Origin: Fuerstiella sp.
GTDB lineage: Bacteria > Planctomycetota > Planctomycetia > Planctomycetales > Planctomycetaceae
Reading direction: 5' to 3'
DNA: 64,000 nt
Assembly (NCBI GenBank): GCA_029247265.1
Contig: JAQWLN010000045.1
Coordinates: 1 to 64,000, forward strand
Made by a program: the position numbers and the translations under genes. Positions 48,031 through 56,725 of this stretch are shown here, piece by piece (positions within the stretch are counted from its first letter, which is position 1; every line of letters starts with the position of its first letter). Under the pieces are notes generated by a model. It searched no databases and had not been told where the DNA came from. It saw only the letters and a list, made by a program, of their open reading frames with translations.

Positions 48031-49140
48031 TTACTGCAGCAATGACAGCGGATTGTCACGCGTAATTAATGGAAGATCGATCGGGCCGCAGACACGATGG
48101 GATTCAAAGACAGCGGCAATCATTTCCACGATGGCACGGCTGTCTTCGGCCGAACATTTCGTTGGTCGTTCCTGTTCAACACTGTCGATCAGGTCGGTAA
48201 TGGCCGCCACGTGACCACCTTCATAGGTACCGTCTGTCCGAGCCTCCGGCTTACCAATGCCGGAGGACGTGATTGTTTCCCATGTTTTGCCCGTTCGCCC
48301 CGGTGACCAGCTGCTGTCACGGAGAATAAACGCAGGTTTCAGATAACCGCTCTGCATTTCAATAATGCCTCGCGAGCCCATGATTTGAAGTCCGAATCGC
48401 GTCGGACTGCCGCCCACGCCTCGCTTTGAGGCAAAGTGGCCATAGACGCCTTTGGAAAACGCATATCGAGCCTGCACGTGATCACCAGCCAGCAGGCCGA
48501 TGCCTTCAGGGCCGTCGAACACATCCGCTTTCGCAACGGTGCGGCCTTTGCTGGCCACGGTCGCGGTACATGAGTGAGCACTCCCTCCGGCAATACTCCG
48601 CATCAGGCCGAAGACGTGGGCCCCGAGCACCCAAAGGTCTTCTCCACCGCCACGACGATCTTCCTTACCACGACCTCGCAGCTCCAGAACCTCACCAATT
48701 TCGCCGTGCTGAATCAGCGACAGCACTGTGTCCAGAACCGGAGAATATTGTGTCACGTGGGCGATACCGAGTTTCAGGTGCCGCATTTCCATGGCACGCA
48801 CAACTTCGTCGCTTTCCGTCAACGTGCGGCAGAATGGTTTCTCCATGTACACATGACAACCGGCCGCTGCGGCAGCCAGTAACATGTCGTGATGCTGGTC
48901 AATCCAGCGGGGGCAGACACCGACAATATCCAGTTTTTCCCTGTTGAGCATGTGGCGGTAATCAGCGTAGGCCTGCGGTGCGGCCGTTCGCTTCTGAGCC
49001 GCCGCGCGGCCACCCTCGTGTGGATCCGCGACGGCTGCGACTTCAACGTTGGCCAGCTTTGTGAACGCAACATCGACCCCGTGCCCATAGTCGCCGCGAC
49101 CTGTGCTGCCGATGATTCCGACTCGATACGTTTTCGACAT
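48031..49140 (-). CDS. Gfo/Idh/MocA family oxidoreductase
   Basis: NAD(P)-dependent sugar or inositol dehydrogenase-like protein, 369 residues. The Rossmann start VGIIGSTGRGDYGHG carries the G-x-G-x2-G pattern, and the catalytic EKPFCRTLTE region has the conserved E-K-P. No signal peptide, so it is cytoplasmic. The ribosome site AAGGGGTGA precedes the ATG at 49140. The C-terminal substrate domain (GGHVAAITDLIDSVEQERPTKCSAEDSRAIVEMIAAVFESH) is complete. The substrate is unknown. It is followed upstream by a second, exported paralog. Confidence 0.93.
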   Translation of the reverse strand: MSKTYRVGIIGSTGRGDYGHGVDVAFTKLANVEVAAVADPHEGGRAAAQKRTAAPQAYADYRHMLNREKLDIVGVCPRWIDQHHDMLLAAAAAGCHVYMEKPFCRTLTESDEVVRAMEMRHLKLGIAHVTQYSPVLDTVLSLIQHGEIGEVLELRGRGKEDRRGGGEDLWVLGAHVFGLMRSIAGGSAHSCTATVASKGRTVAKADVFDGPEGIGLLAGDHVQARYAFSKGVYGHFASKRGVGGSPTRFGLQIMGSRGIIEMQSGYLKPAFILRDSSWSPGRTGKTWETITSSGIGKPEARTDGTYEGGHVAAITDLIDSVEQERPTKCSAEDSRAIVEMIAAVFESHRVCGPIDLPLITRDNPLSLLQ

Positions 49141-49222
49141 TGGTCACCCCTTCCTGAAGACTTTCGACTGCGTGCCCGTTCGGTTTCTCCGTCGCTGAGT
49201 TATTCCTGTACGTCGTGCACGC

Positions 49223-50557
49223 TCAAACTTCCGGAAGGACCCACGGCTTCCGATACTCCGACCGCGTACGCAGCGCATTGGCTTCGTCATCGTCGACAAA
49301 AGTTTCTAACTCGGGATCAAGGATCAGCGTCCTGCCGACTCGCGCGGCGATGTTACCCGCGTGGCAGAGAACCGACGCGGGGTGACCGACGGTTTCCAGA
49401 TCGCAGTACGGCTTCTCCCTAGATTTAACGCAGTCAATAAAGTTCTGCACATGTGGCCCCTCATGACTGTCGCCTTCGCCCTGCCCCAGAACCTGACCAC
49501 CACGACCATACGCCACCCAATTGGAATTGCCCATGACGATGTATCCCCTGTCACCAAAAACGGCAGCTCCTTCTGAATGTCCGAGATAGCGATACGGCGT
49601 CCAGACGCGCATTTCGTACGTCAGCATTTTCGGTTGCACGCTGTCACCGTATTCATAGGTGACCTGCATCGTGTCAGGAAACTGCTGTGCATCGTCGAAA
49701 TACCACTTGCCCCCGTGAGCCGAAATCGAGGACGGCAGACCGACCTGTGCGTCTCCCTGAGCTTCGCAGGCGGCGTTCAGCAGAGCCACGGCCATATCCA
49801 GCCGATGCACGCCATCGTTGCCTAGGTCCCCGGTACCATAGTCATAAAGCCAGCGCCAGCGTCCGTGAAAACGGTTGACGTTAAACGGTCGTTTCGGTGC
49901 CGGCCCCATCCACATTTCGTAGTCGACGCCAGCGGGGGGCGTACCGTCAGACGGAAATCCGATCGCGCCCTGTTTCGAACTTTCCCATGCCTTGGCAACG
50001 ACACAGCGCCCCAGTTTCCCGCTCTTCACAAATTCGATCGCCGACTGCAGTCGTTTCGTTGACCGATGCTGTGATCCCATCTGCACGATGCGTTTATGTT
50101 TACGCATTGCAGCGACCATCTGCATGCCTTCGACGATGTTGTGACCATCCGGTTTTTCAACGTACACATCCTTGCCCGCCTGACACGCAAGTATTGTGGG
50201 AATGGCGTGCCAGTGATCGGGTGTTCCGGCAACGATCACGTCGAGAGTGTCGTCGTCAATGAGCCGCCGAAAGTCGCTTTCGCCTCGAGGACGGCGACTC
50301 TGATTTTTCTCGGCTGTCGCCAGGCCTTTGGGAAGGCGGTTGGCATCCAGATCCGCGATCGCGACAACGTCAACGGACGCATTTGAGGAAAACGAGTTAA
50401 TCAGCGACAGCGCGCGACCGCCGGCACCAATAATGCCGACGCGAACACGATCGCCGGGCTGCACCGAAGCGGCCTGCGTGGATTGGGCAGAAATAAGACT
50501 GCCCAATGTCGCAGCGGAAGACCGCTGAACAAAGTTTCGGCGAGAAGGTTCAGCCAT
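49223..50557 (-). CDS. Exported Gfo/Idh/MocA family oxidoreductase
   Basis: Second member of the family, here with a Tat-like signal (AEPSRRNFVQRSSAATLGS, twin Arg at 6-7 from the ATG at 50557). The Rossmann motif is VGIIGAGGRALS and the catalytic VEKPDGHNIVEG follows. A WMGPAPKRPFNVNRFHGRWRWLYDYGTGDLGNDGVH block is typical of the planctomycete exported subgroup. GGAGGG lies 4 nt before the ATG, which favours 50557 over the in-frame start at 50584. About 444 residues. It is upstream of the other MocA gene on the same strand with an 82-bp gap. Confidence 0.93.
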   Translation of the reverse strand: MAEPSRRNFVQRSSAATLGSLISAQSTQAASVQPGDRVRVGIIGAGGRALSLINSFSSNASVDVVAIADLDANRLPKGLATAEKNQSRRPRGESDFRRLIDDDTLDVIVAGTPDHWHAIPTILACQAGKDVYVEKPDGHNIVEGMQMVAAMRKHKRIVQMGSQHRSTKRLQSAIEFVKSGKLGRCVVAKAWESSKQGAIGFPSDGTPPAGVDYEMWMGPAPKRPFNVNRFHGRWRWLYDYGTGDLGNDGVHRLDMAVALLNAACEAQGDAQVGLPSSISAHGGKWYFDDAQQFPDTMQVTYEYGDSVQPKMLTYEMRVWTPYRYLGHSEGAAVFGDRGYIVMGNSNWVAYGRGGQVLGQGEGDSHEGPHVQNFIDCVKSREKPYCDLETVGHPASVLCHAGNIAARVGRTLILDPELETFVDDDEANALRTRSEYRKPWVLPEV

Positions 50558-50817
50558 AGCACCCTCCAAACGCAGGATGACCACAATTATCGATTGCGGT
50601 ACAGAAATGAGGAACGATTCTTCAAGGTGACGATCTTCGCAGATTGGTGATCGACATCAAATCAGTTGACGGCATAGCCTGGCAATTAGAAAGAACAGGT
50701 GGAACAATGCTGGCCTTTCACCATGGAGTGTCACCGCCACCCGAATTTATGTCCGCAGACCAGCATCTCCGCAGGTGAGCAACGCTGCGACTCCACCCAC
50801 TGCATGACCAGACGGAT

Positions 50818-51354
50818 ATGAACGACAACGACATTCCCGACATCGCTGCCGCTGCGTCCATTCTGGCCGGTACGATCGGACAGATTGAATTCGCGCGACA
50901 GTACACCGAGGAACTGTTGGAAGCAACTCCGCGTGAGCATTGGTTCGAGAAGCCGGAGGGGCTTCCGACACACATCGCGTGGCAGGTGGGACACCTGACA
51001 GTCAGTCAATACGGATTGCTGATGTTTCGGATGCGTGGACGCCGTCCGGAAGACCTGACTCTGATTCCCGGAAAATTCCGGAAGGCCTACAGCCGACAGT
51101 CCGTTCCAAACTCAGACGGGACGATTCAGCCATCGGCCGACGAATTGCTGGACCGCCTGAACCGTGTTCACGAACTGGCAATGACAGAAGTCGAAGCGAT
51201 CGAACCATCGGTACTGCTGGAACCGGTGGACATGCCTTATGCTGCCTATCCGATCAAGCTGGGAGCCATCATGTTCTGCCCGATGCATGAACAGATTCAC
51301 GCGGGACAGATTGGATTAGTGCGCCGCGCGCTCGGACTGTCGCCAGTGAGGTGA
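50818..51354 (+). CDS. DinB-like (four-helix) protein
   Basis: 178 residues of the DinB/DfsB family, metal-binding four-helix bundles; some members are thiol-dependent S-transferases, many are uncharacterised. Conserved positions: WQVGHLTVSQYG with the first His and PMHEQIHAGQIGLVRRALG with the second and third His. The ATG at 50818 gives a normal start. The gene is alone on the + strand and convergent with the zinc-ribbon gene. The function is not known. Confidence 0.85.
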   Translation: MNDNDIPDIAAAASILAGTIGQIEFARQYTEELLEATPREHWFEKPEGLPTHIAWQVGHLTVSQYGLLMFRMRGRRPEDLTLIPGKFRKAYSRQSVPNSDGTIQPSADELLDRLNRVHELAMTEVEAIEPSVLLEPVDMPYAAYPIKLGAIMFCPMHEQIHAGQIGLVRRALGLSPVR

Positions 51355-51384
51355 ACAACCTCCCGCCAACAACTGCGACAGCTG

Positions 51385-52500
51385 TTATTGCGCGGCCGTG
51401 AACTGAATGTCCGCCGGAAGTGTGGCGGATTTCTGGGGCGAGATATTTACGGATTCCACCGCGAGTCGTCCGAGAATGTGGTTCGTGGAGTCGAACCAGG
51501 ATTCGAGAACATGCACGACGGACGGCGAGACCGGTAGGTCGGCCGGTCGTTCCAGGTGTTTCGAAACAACGACAACGGTGCAGTCTGCCGTCGTCTCAGA
51601 TGTCAGTTGGTATTTTCCATCCATGTCGGACACCCCGACCGCTCCGCCAAGAGCAGACAAGGCGGCGACCGTAGCAGCAAGATCCGGATTCTCTGCCGGC
51701 CGTTGCAAACTTCGCGCGTTCAATTTGATGGTGCCCTGCCTGTTGACCGGCAGCAACAGAACCATGGCACCGGAATCCGGAAGCATGCGGCCCGATGCAT
51801 CCTGATACTCAATCGTGCCCTGAACGATGACGGCGTCCTCTGCGGGAACTGCTTTAACCCGCGGACCCACTTCCCGCACCCGCTGCTCATCCACACGTGA
51901 TTCGACAGAGTCCACAGTGCCGGATGTTCGGTGTCCAACCCACCACCCAAGACAAACTCCCAGCAGCAACATGGCAAGACCACTCGCCAGCAGTCCTATT
52001 GTTCGGTGCTGACCACGACTGACTTCACGCATGTCACGCAGTACATGTTCCGACACCTGACCGTCTGGTGACTGTTGCTCCAGCGAAGCGAGTTCGTTCA
52101 GAGATTCAGCGATGGCAACGGGGTCGCCGGACTCAAAACTGACTTCCTGAGCGGCGACGTGAGAGATTTCAACGTCGATTGGTTCCGACGCCGCAATTGG
52201 TTCCGGAGAGACAACTCTGTCGGTCACTCCACCTGTGCCCTGCCCCGCCGCCGGCCTCGGCTCGTCAGGCGCAGATTCCAAGTGGTCGTCGTCGAGCACG
52301 GACAGTTCAGTCAGCGCGGATAATAGCGCCGAATCGCTTTTAACCGCGGACTGCGGATCCGGAATCCGGCGCGTGCGACCATCAAGTTCCGGAACTCGCA
52401 ATGATCGGCCGCATTGCGGACAGTCCACGACAGCGCTTGCGCGGGACCGCGAGATGCCCAGCAGTTGACTGCAGTGTTGACAACGAAACTTAATCGGCAT
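51385..52500 (-). CDS. Zinc-ribbon, single-pass membrane protein of unknown function
   Basis: From the ATG at 52500 the protein starts with a zinc ribbon (KFRCQHCSQLLGISRSRASAVVDCPQCGRSL, two C-x2-C pairs), followed by an acidic low-complexity stretch. A transmembrane helix (TIGLLASGLAMLLLGVCLGWWVG, about residues 164-186) precedes an extracytoplasmic part (VIVQGTIEYQDASGRMLPDSGAMVLLLPV) that resembles carboxypeptidase-regulatory-like beta domains. The longer frame from 52557 is not needed. The gene lies just downstream of the tadC remnant on the same strand. Confidence 0.75.
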   Translation of the reverse strand: MPIKFRCQHCSQLLGISRSRASAVVDCPQCGRSLRVPELDGRTRRIPDPQSAVKSDSALLSALTELSVLDDDHLESAPDEPRPAAGQGTGGVTDRVVSPEPIAASEPIDVEISHVAAQEVSFESGDPVAIAESLNELASLEQQSPDGQVSEHVLRDMREVSRGQHRTIGLLASGLAMLLLGVCLGWWVGHRTSGTVDSVESRVDEQRVREVGPRVKAVPAEDAVIVQGTIEYQDASGRMLPDSGAMVLLLPVNRQGTIKLNARSLQRPAENPDLAATVAALSALGGAVGVSDMDGKYQLTSETTADCTVVVVSKHLERPADLPVSPSVVHVLESWFDSTNHILGRLAVESVNISPQKSATLPADIQFTAAQ

Positions 52501-52549
52501 GACAGCAGCTGAATGAGACAATGAGATGAGATACCAGGTTGAGGGTATC

Positions 52550-53345
52550 CTACACATTCGAATTCGACGGTTCAGCTATGGCAGGACATCTGTCAATCAG
52601 TTTGCGTCCGGAAACCGCTACAGGTTGCCGATCAAGAGACTGTACGGCGTCGTCGCGGCCCTGTGTCAGTGTGCCGGCGGTATTGTCGAAGAAGTCATTC
52701 ATATCCACGATGGCGGGCCCCAGCAAAAACAGGAAGACTGATGGCATCAGGCACAACGTCGTTGGAAACAGCAATTTGAACGAAGCTGCATTTGCACGTG
52801 CGTCTGCCCGTTCCCGCAGACTGTTCCGCATGCTGTCACTGTAATCCTTCAATGCCTGAGCAATACTGGTGCCGGTCGTTTCAGACTGCGTCAACAGCGC
52901 CGTAAAGGACGTGACTTCCGGCGAATCGATTCGCTGTGAGAACCCACGCAGTGCGTAGTTCAGCGAACCGAGCCGGTGTCACACTTCCAAAAACCATGTC
53001 GTCTTCCGACATGGGCAGTTCTTCAGGTCGCGGCGGCGTCAGAACGCTGCTGGCATCGCCGCCCAGAATGCTGTCGAAGTCTGAGAAGAGTCCGCCCTGA
53101 TGCTGCTGAGCGGTGGCTGGAACAGATCCATCTACTGCAGCATCAACCACCCGGGGAACCAACGGTTTCGGCAACCCGGCGTCGTTCACTGAGGAGTCAG
53201 CGTTTCTGGAATTCGCAACCGCCCCAGTCTCTTCGTTACTCGTCGTCGACACGTCACCGGATACGCCAGGTGCGCCCCGGAATATTTTATAGAGGCCGAA
53301 TACGCATCCAATAACGACCAGAACAATTCCAACCCAGGTGAGCAT
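52550..53345 (-). pseudogene. TadC-like pilus assembly protein remnant with internal deletion
   Basis: Two frames belong together. The 5' frame (53345 to about 52985) gives an N-terminal helix (LTWVGIVLVVIGCVFGLYKIF), a linker and MSEDDMVFGSVTP, the start of the TadC core. The 3' frame gives the C-terminal third (SLNYALRGFSQRIDSPEVTSFTALLTQSETTGTSIAQALKDYSDSM...) and a final helix. The middle of a TadC/T2SF protein, roughly 150-200 residues by family length, is missing, and the frames switch near 52970-52990. The intact protein is an inner-membrane platform of the Tad type IVc pilus. Confidence 0.8.
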
Positions 53346-53434
53346 AATTTTTCTCCGACCACTTCAGCAGGACGAAAAGATTCCACGTTCCATGACACCG
53401 GGCATAATCCCGCTGGCCGGTACGGCATCTTGTT

Positions 53435-54127
53435 TTAAAAACGAGCACTGCGTCTGAGAATCCGAAACACGATAAGGCCGCCAACAATCTGCAATGTGAC
53501 TGCCAATCCCAACGACGGGCGGCCCCAAAATGATCCGAGCAGGTCGGCGACATATTTTTCGCGACTCATCGTAAAAAACAGAACGACCAGAGGTGGAACG
53601 ACCAGCATCATAATGGCCCCCAGACGGCTCGCGACTGTTGCTGCGCGCATTCGATTCACGAAATGAAGTCGGTCGCGGACGGCAGTCGCCAGTCGTTCCA
53701 GCACCTGAATCAGGTCACCGCCGGTATCCTGGTGAACTCCAACAGCAGAGCTGAACATCGTCAGGGTGGTCACACCAGTTCGCTCGGTCAGATCTCGAAC
53801 CGCCGTTCCAAGGTCCATCCCCATCTCTGTACGTCGAACAACAAGCCGCAGTTCATCTCCCAGCGGCGCCGGCGTGTCGGCAGCGACCGCGCGGAAAGAA
53901 TGTGCTACGTTTCTTCCGGTCCGTGCGGCACGAGCAAGAGATTCGGCCATGCCTGGCATTTGCTCCATGATCTGCGTTTGCCGTCGGGTTCGCAGCCCCA
54001 TGGCAACGGCAATCGGTACGACCATGCCGATGAAGAATCCAGCTGCGGTCGCCAGCAGATTCTCTGAGAAAACGAATATGATGCCGCCAAACGTGACGCC
54101 GGCCAGCAGGCATCCAGGGAGTAAGTT
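53435..54127 (-). pseudogene. TadB-like pilus platform protein, N-terminally truncated
   Basis: The open frame runs from just after an in-frame TGA at 54128-54130 to 53435. It contains the T2SF core (MPGMAESLARAARTGRNVAHSFRAVAADTPAPLGDELRLVVRRTEMGMDLGTAVRDL) and three C-terminal hydrophobic segments, but lacks the first 80-100 residues of a TadB. Upstream, a GTG at 54131 with GGAG 8 nt ahead begins a different frame (VKLTPWM), so another gene's start has been joined out of frame to tadB. If translated at all, an internal ATG at 54025 could give a 196-residue fragment. Confidence 0.75.
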
Positions 54128-54324
54128 TCACGTTTGTGTCTCCTGCGACTTTTGATTTATGGTGTGTAGTCGCGAACACAACAACGCGCGGGAAACGCAT
54201 GCAGAACAAGAGTTTTCATCACCCTGTCAGGCAAACCTGCCTGAACAGAGTCCGCAGAAATCACCGTCCTGTAGTCGTGAACGGCTGAATCTAACTTTTG
54301 AATTCAGTGTTTGTGGTGCACACG

Positions 54325-54768
54325 TCACAGTCGTTGCTGATCGGCAGAAACAGTATCATGCTCACCAACCATTAAAGCGTCAGCCACAAGAGATCGCCCG
54401 CGCACGGAAAATCCGGTCGGCCAGAGCAGATCCGGTGTGGCATTCTTCATGGGTACTCGAATACGGACAATGATCCGTTCGCCAGGCATCTGTAAACCAG
54501 CCACTTCAATGGCGGCGTCGCGAGACAGTTTCCTGCCCAGCATCTGTTTCACTTCGTCACGAATATCCTCTGCGCGGGTGTCAGTCAGACATCGCCTGCG
54601 GGCGCCGGCGTGTGCAGCATCTGAAATGCGAATCGGTGCGGTGGTCAGAAGTGAAAATTCAACGATGGCAAACAGCAGCAGCAGAAAAGTCGGCAGAACC
54701 AGAACCAGTTCCATCGACAGAATCACTCCTGATCGGGAATGCTGGCGTTGTGGCCTGAATCGATGCAT
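54325..54768 (-). CDS. TadE-like pseudopilin protein
   Basis: TadE-family membrane protein of the Tad/Flp pilus system. From the ATG at 54768 it has a short basic N-terminus and the typical S-x-x-x-E-hydrophobic segment (ILSMELVLVLPTFLLLLFAIVEFSLL), followed by about 100 extracytoplasmic residues. A GGGGA lies ahead of the ATG. The reading frame also opens at a TTG at 54849, which I do not use. The rest of the Tad locus around it is broken, so the protein may have no working partners. Confidence 0.75.
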   Translation of the reverse strand: MHRFRPQRQHSRSGVILSMELVLVLPTFLLLLFAIVEFSLLTTAPIRISDAAHAGARRRCLTDTRAEDIRDEVKQMLGRKLSRDAAIEVAGLQMPGERIIVRIRVPMKNATPDLLWPTGFSVRGRSLVADALMVGEHDTVSADQQRL

Positions 54769-54966
54769 TGTTATTCCCCGTTCCCCTGCAAATCCCCGGT
54801 CGGACAATTGACTCTGGCGGGTCAGCAACGTCTCAGTCGCACTGGGCAACAGGACATCACGTATGAACGGACAGTGCTGAACTCAGATGACCAAGAGGGA
54901 GGCAGCTGTTCGACTGACTTCGGCAGAATCGGCCGGCAGCCATCAATGATTCAAAACATGACGTTA

Positions 54967-55518
54967 TTACCATTGATTCTGAAACAACAGTAACACGCAC
55001 CACGTCGCCAGCGCGACGGGCATCGCAAAGGCCATGACCCGTCGGTCTGATTTTTGAGCGTTAGATTCTCCAGGTACGTTTCGACCACGTGACGTATTCG
55101 ACGACTTGCGTCGGTAACGATCTCGTGTTTTCCGCCAGCCGCGTTTGAAAACCCCCGCGACCAGAACTCCGAATGTGCCCAGCACGACCAATATCAGGCT
55201 CGCAAAGACCACTTTGAGAGTCAGTCCGGCACCCAGCCACACGCTCAGTCCGCCCAACAATTTTACGTCACCACCTCCTGCGCTGCCAACCATCCACAGC
55301 ACAAACAGGAACCCGAAGCCAACGCCGAAACCACAAAGACCGTCAAGAATGCCATCCCACTGGTGAAAGGTCGCCTGATAAAACCAGCCAGCCACCCACA
55401 TGGGCACGGTGACATTATTGTATATTTTCCGCAGTCGAAGATCGGTCCACGCTGTGATCAGGGTGTAGGCGGCAATGCAGACAACGAAGACCGTCTTATC
55501 CAATGGCAAATCGAACAT
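54967..55518 (-). CDS. A24 prepilin peptidase (TadV/CpaA-like)
   Basis: Aspartyl membrane protease that processes Flp-type prepilins. The first catalytic Asp is in AWTDLRLRKIYN (about residue 26) and the second in GGGDVKLLGGL (about residue 82). 183 residues with four to six hydrophobic segments, matching CpaA length. The long basic stretch at about 125-160 (RGWRKTRDRYRRKSS...) is unusual and may reflect lineage variation. It is the first gene of the Tad remnant cluster; the Flp prepilin itself is not seen in the window. Confidence 0.85.
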   Translation of the reverse strand: MFDLPLDKTVFVVCIAAYTLITAWTDLRLRKIYNNVTVPMWVAGWFYQATFHQWDGILDGLCGFGVGFGFLFVLWMVGSAGGGDVKLLGGLSVWLGAGLTLKVVFASLILVVLGTFGVLVAGVFKRGWRKTRDRYRRKSSNTSRGRNVPGESNAQKSDRRVMAFAMPVALATWCVLLLFQNQW

Positions 55519-55831
55519 CGTGGGGTATACCTACTGCGGGAACTGTAGGAGACAGGCTCTGGCAAGCCGATTATCTTTTGATGAGACCTGAGGCCGAATA
55601 TCAACAATTGTTGACCGCGTTTTCGCAATTACTGCTGCCTTTTCCCGGCATTCTCTACCACACCGTGTTGTCTTCTGCAGTCAACTCGAAACAATCGTCA
55701 AAACAGGAACAGGTGGTACGCGGGTGGATCCTCGCGCGGCCGCAAAATTCAGCATGGTCGCGAATCCAACGCACATTTTCGACCACCTGTTCAACTCACG
55801 GAAGTTCAGCAGAGCAGAGATCAGGAACACG
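55519..55831. other. Divergent intergenic region (prepilin peptidase / IMPase)
   Basis: About 313 bp. No tRNA, terminator or small gene is supported. The frame of the next gene extends back to 55724 without a codon start that is better than 55832. Confidence 0.5.
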
Positions 55832-56620
55832 ATGCCCACACCCGAACCAACAACCACCGCGATTCTTGCAACTGCCACTGAAGCAGCACATCTCGGAGGA
55901 AAAGTCCTGCAGGACTGGGTGGGGCGTTTCTCGGTCAGCGAAAAAAGTCGCGCCAATCTGGTAACGGAAGCCGACCACGCATCACAGGAACTCATACATC
56001 AGACGATCGTTGCACAGTTCAGTGATCATGGATTCCTCGGCGAAGAAGGCCTGTGCCATGAATCAGCCACGTCCGACTATCGCTGGGTGATTGACCCGCT
56101 GGATGGCACGTCAAACTACGTCCACGGATTTCCGTACTATGCGGTGTCAATTGGCGTGGAAAAAGCGGGACAACTTGTAGCTGCGGTTATTTTCGATCCC
56201 AATCGGGATGAGACGTTTGCGGCAACGCTTGATGGTGGTGCCACACTCAACGGACAGCCCATCAACACCAGCGGCCAGACCGATGTCTCTGCGGCGATGG
56301 CCATGGCCAGCCTTCCCGTTGGCGGAGACGAACACGATCCGGCTGTTAACCGTTTTCTCAGGTCTCTCAAACACCTGCAAACCGTCCAGAGAAGCGGATC
56401 GGCAGCATTAAATCTTGCCTGTGTGGCCTGCGGAAGAATTGACGCCTTCTGGTCCAGCAGTCTGAAGCCATGGGATGTCGCTGCCGGCGTGTTGATCGTC
56501 AAAGAAGCCGGAGGAGCTGTTACGAATCTGGAAGGCGGCAGAATTGATATAATGATTCCAGACATACTCGCCACAAGCAGCGGGAAAATCGGACAGGACC
56601 TCACAGGCATTCTGAATTGA
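55832..56620 (+). CDS. Inositol monophosphatase family protein
   Basis: Mg-dependent phosphatase of the IMPase/CysQ/FBPase superfamily. From the ATG at 55832, preceded by AGGAACACG, the metal motifs are GEEG (about residue 71), DPLDGTSNYVHGFPYYAVSIG (about residues 90-110), and WDVAAGVLIVKEAGG near the C-terminus. 262 residues, the family length. Substrates could include inositol-1-phosphate or other small phosphate esters. No operon partners are evident; the giant secreted protein follows after about 105 bp. Confidence 0.93.
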   Translation: MPTPEPTTTAILATATEAAHLGGKVLQDWVGRFSVSEKSRANLVTEADHASQELIHQTIVAQFSDHGFLGEEGLCHESATSDYRWVIDPLDGTSNYVHGFPYYAVSIGVEKAGQLVAAVIFDPNRDETFAATLDGGATLNGQPINTSGQTDVSAAMAMASLPVGGDEHDPAVNRFLRSLKHLQTVQRSGSAALNLACVACGRIDAFWSSSLKPWDVAAGVLIVKEAGGAVTNLEGGRIDIMIPDILATSSGKIGQDLTGILN

Positions 56621-56725
56621 CGCACCCGCAGGATACGAAACACTTCACTCAGCTGTAATTCCGGCGTAGGATGACGTAGTGGATACTGGGTCATTATTCC
56701 GGCAGCTGCCCACCGTTTGACGACG

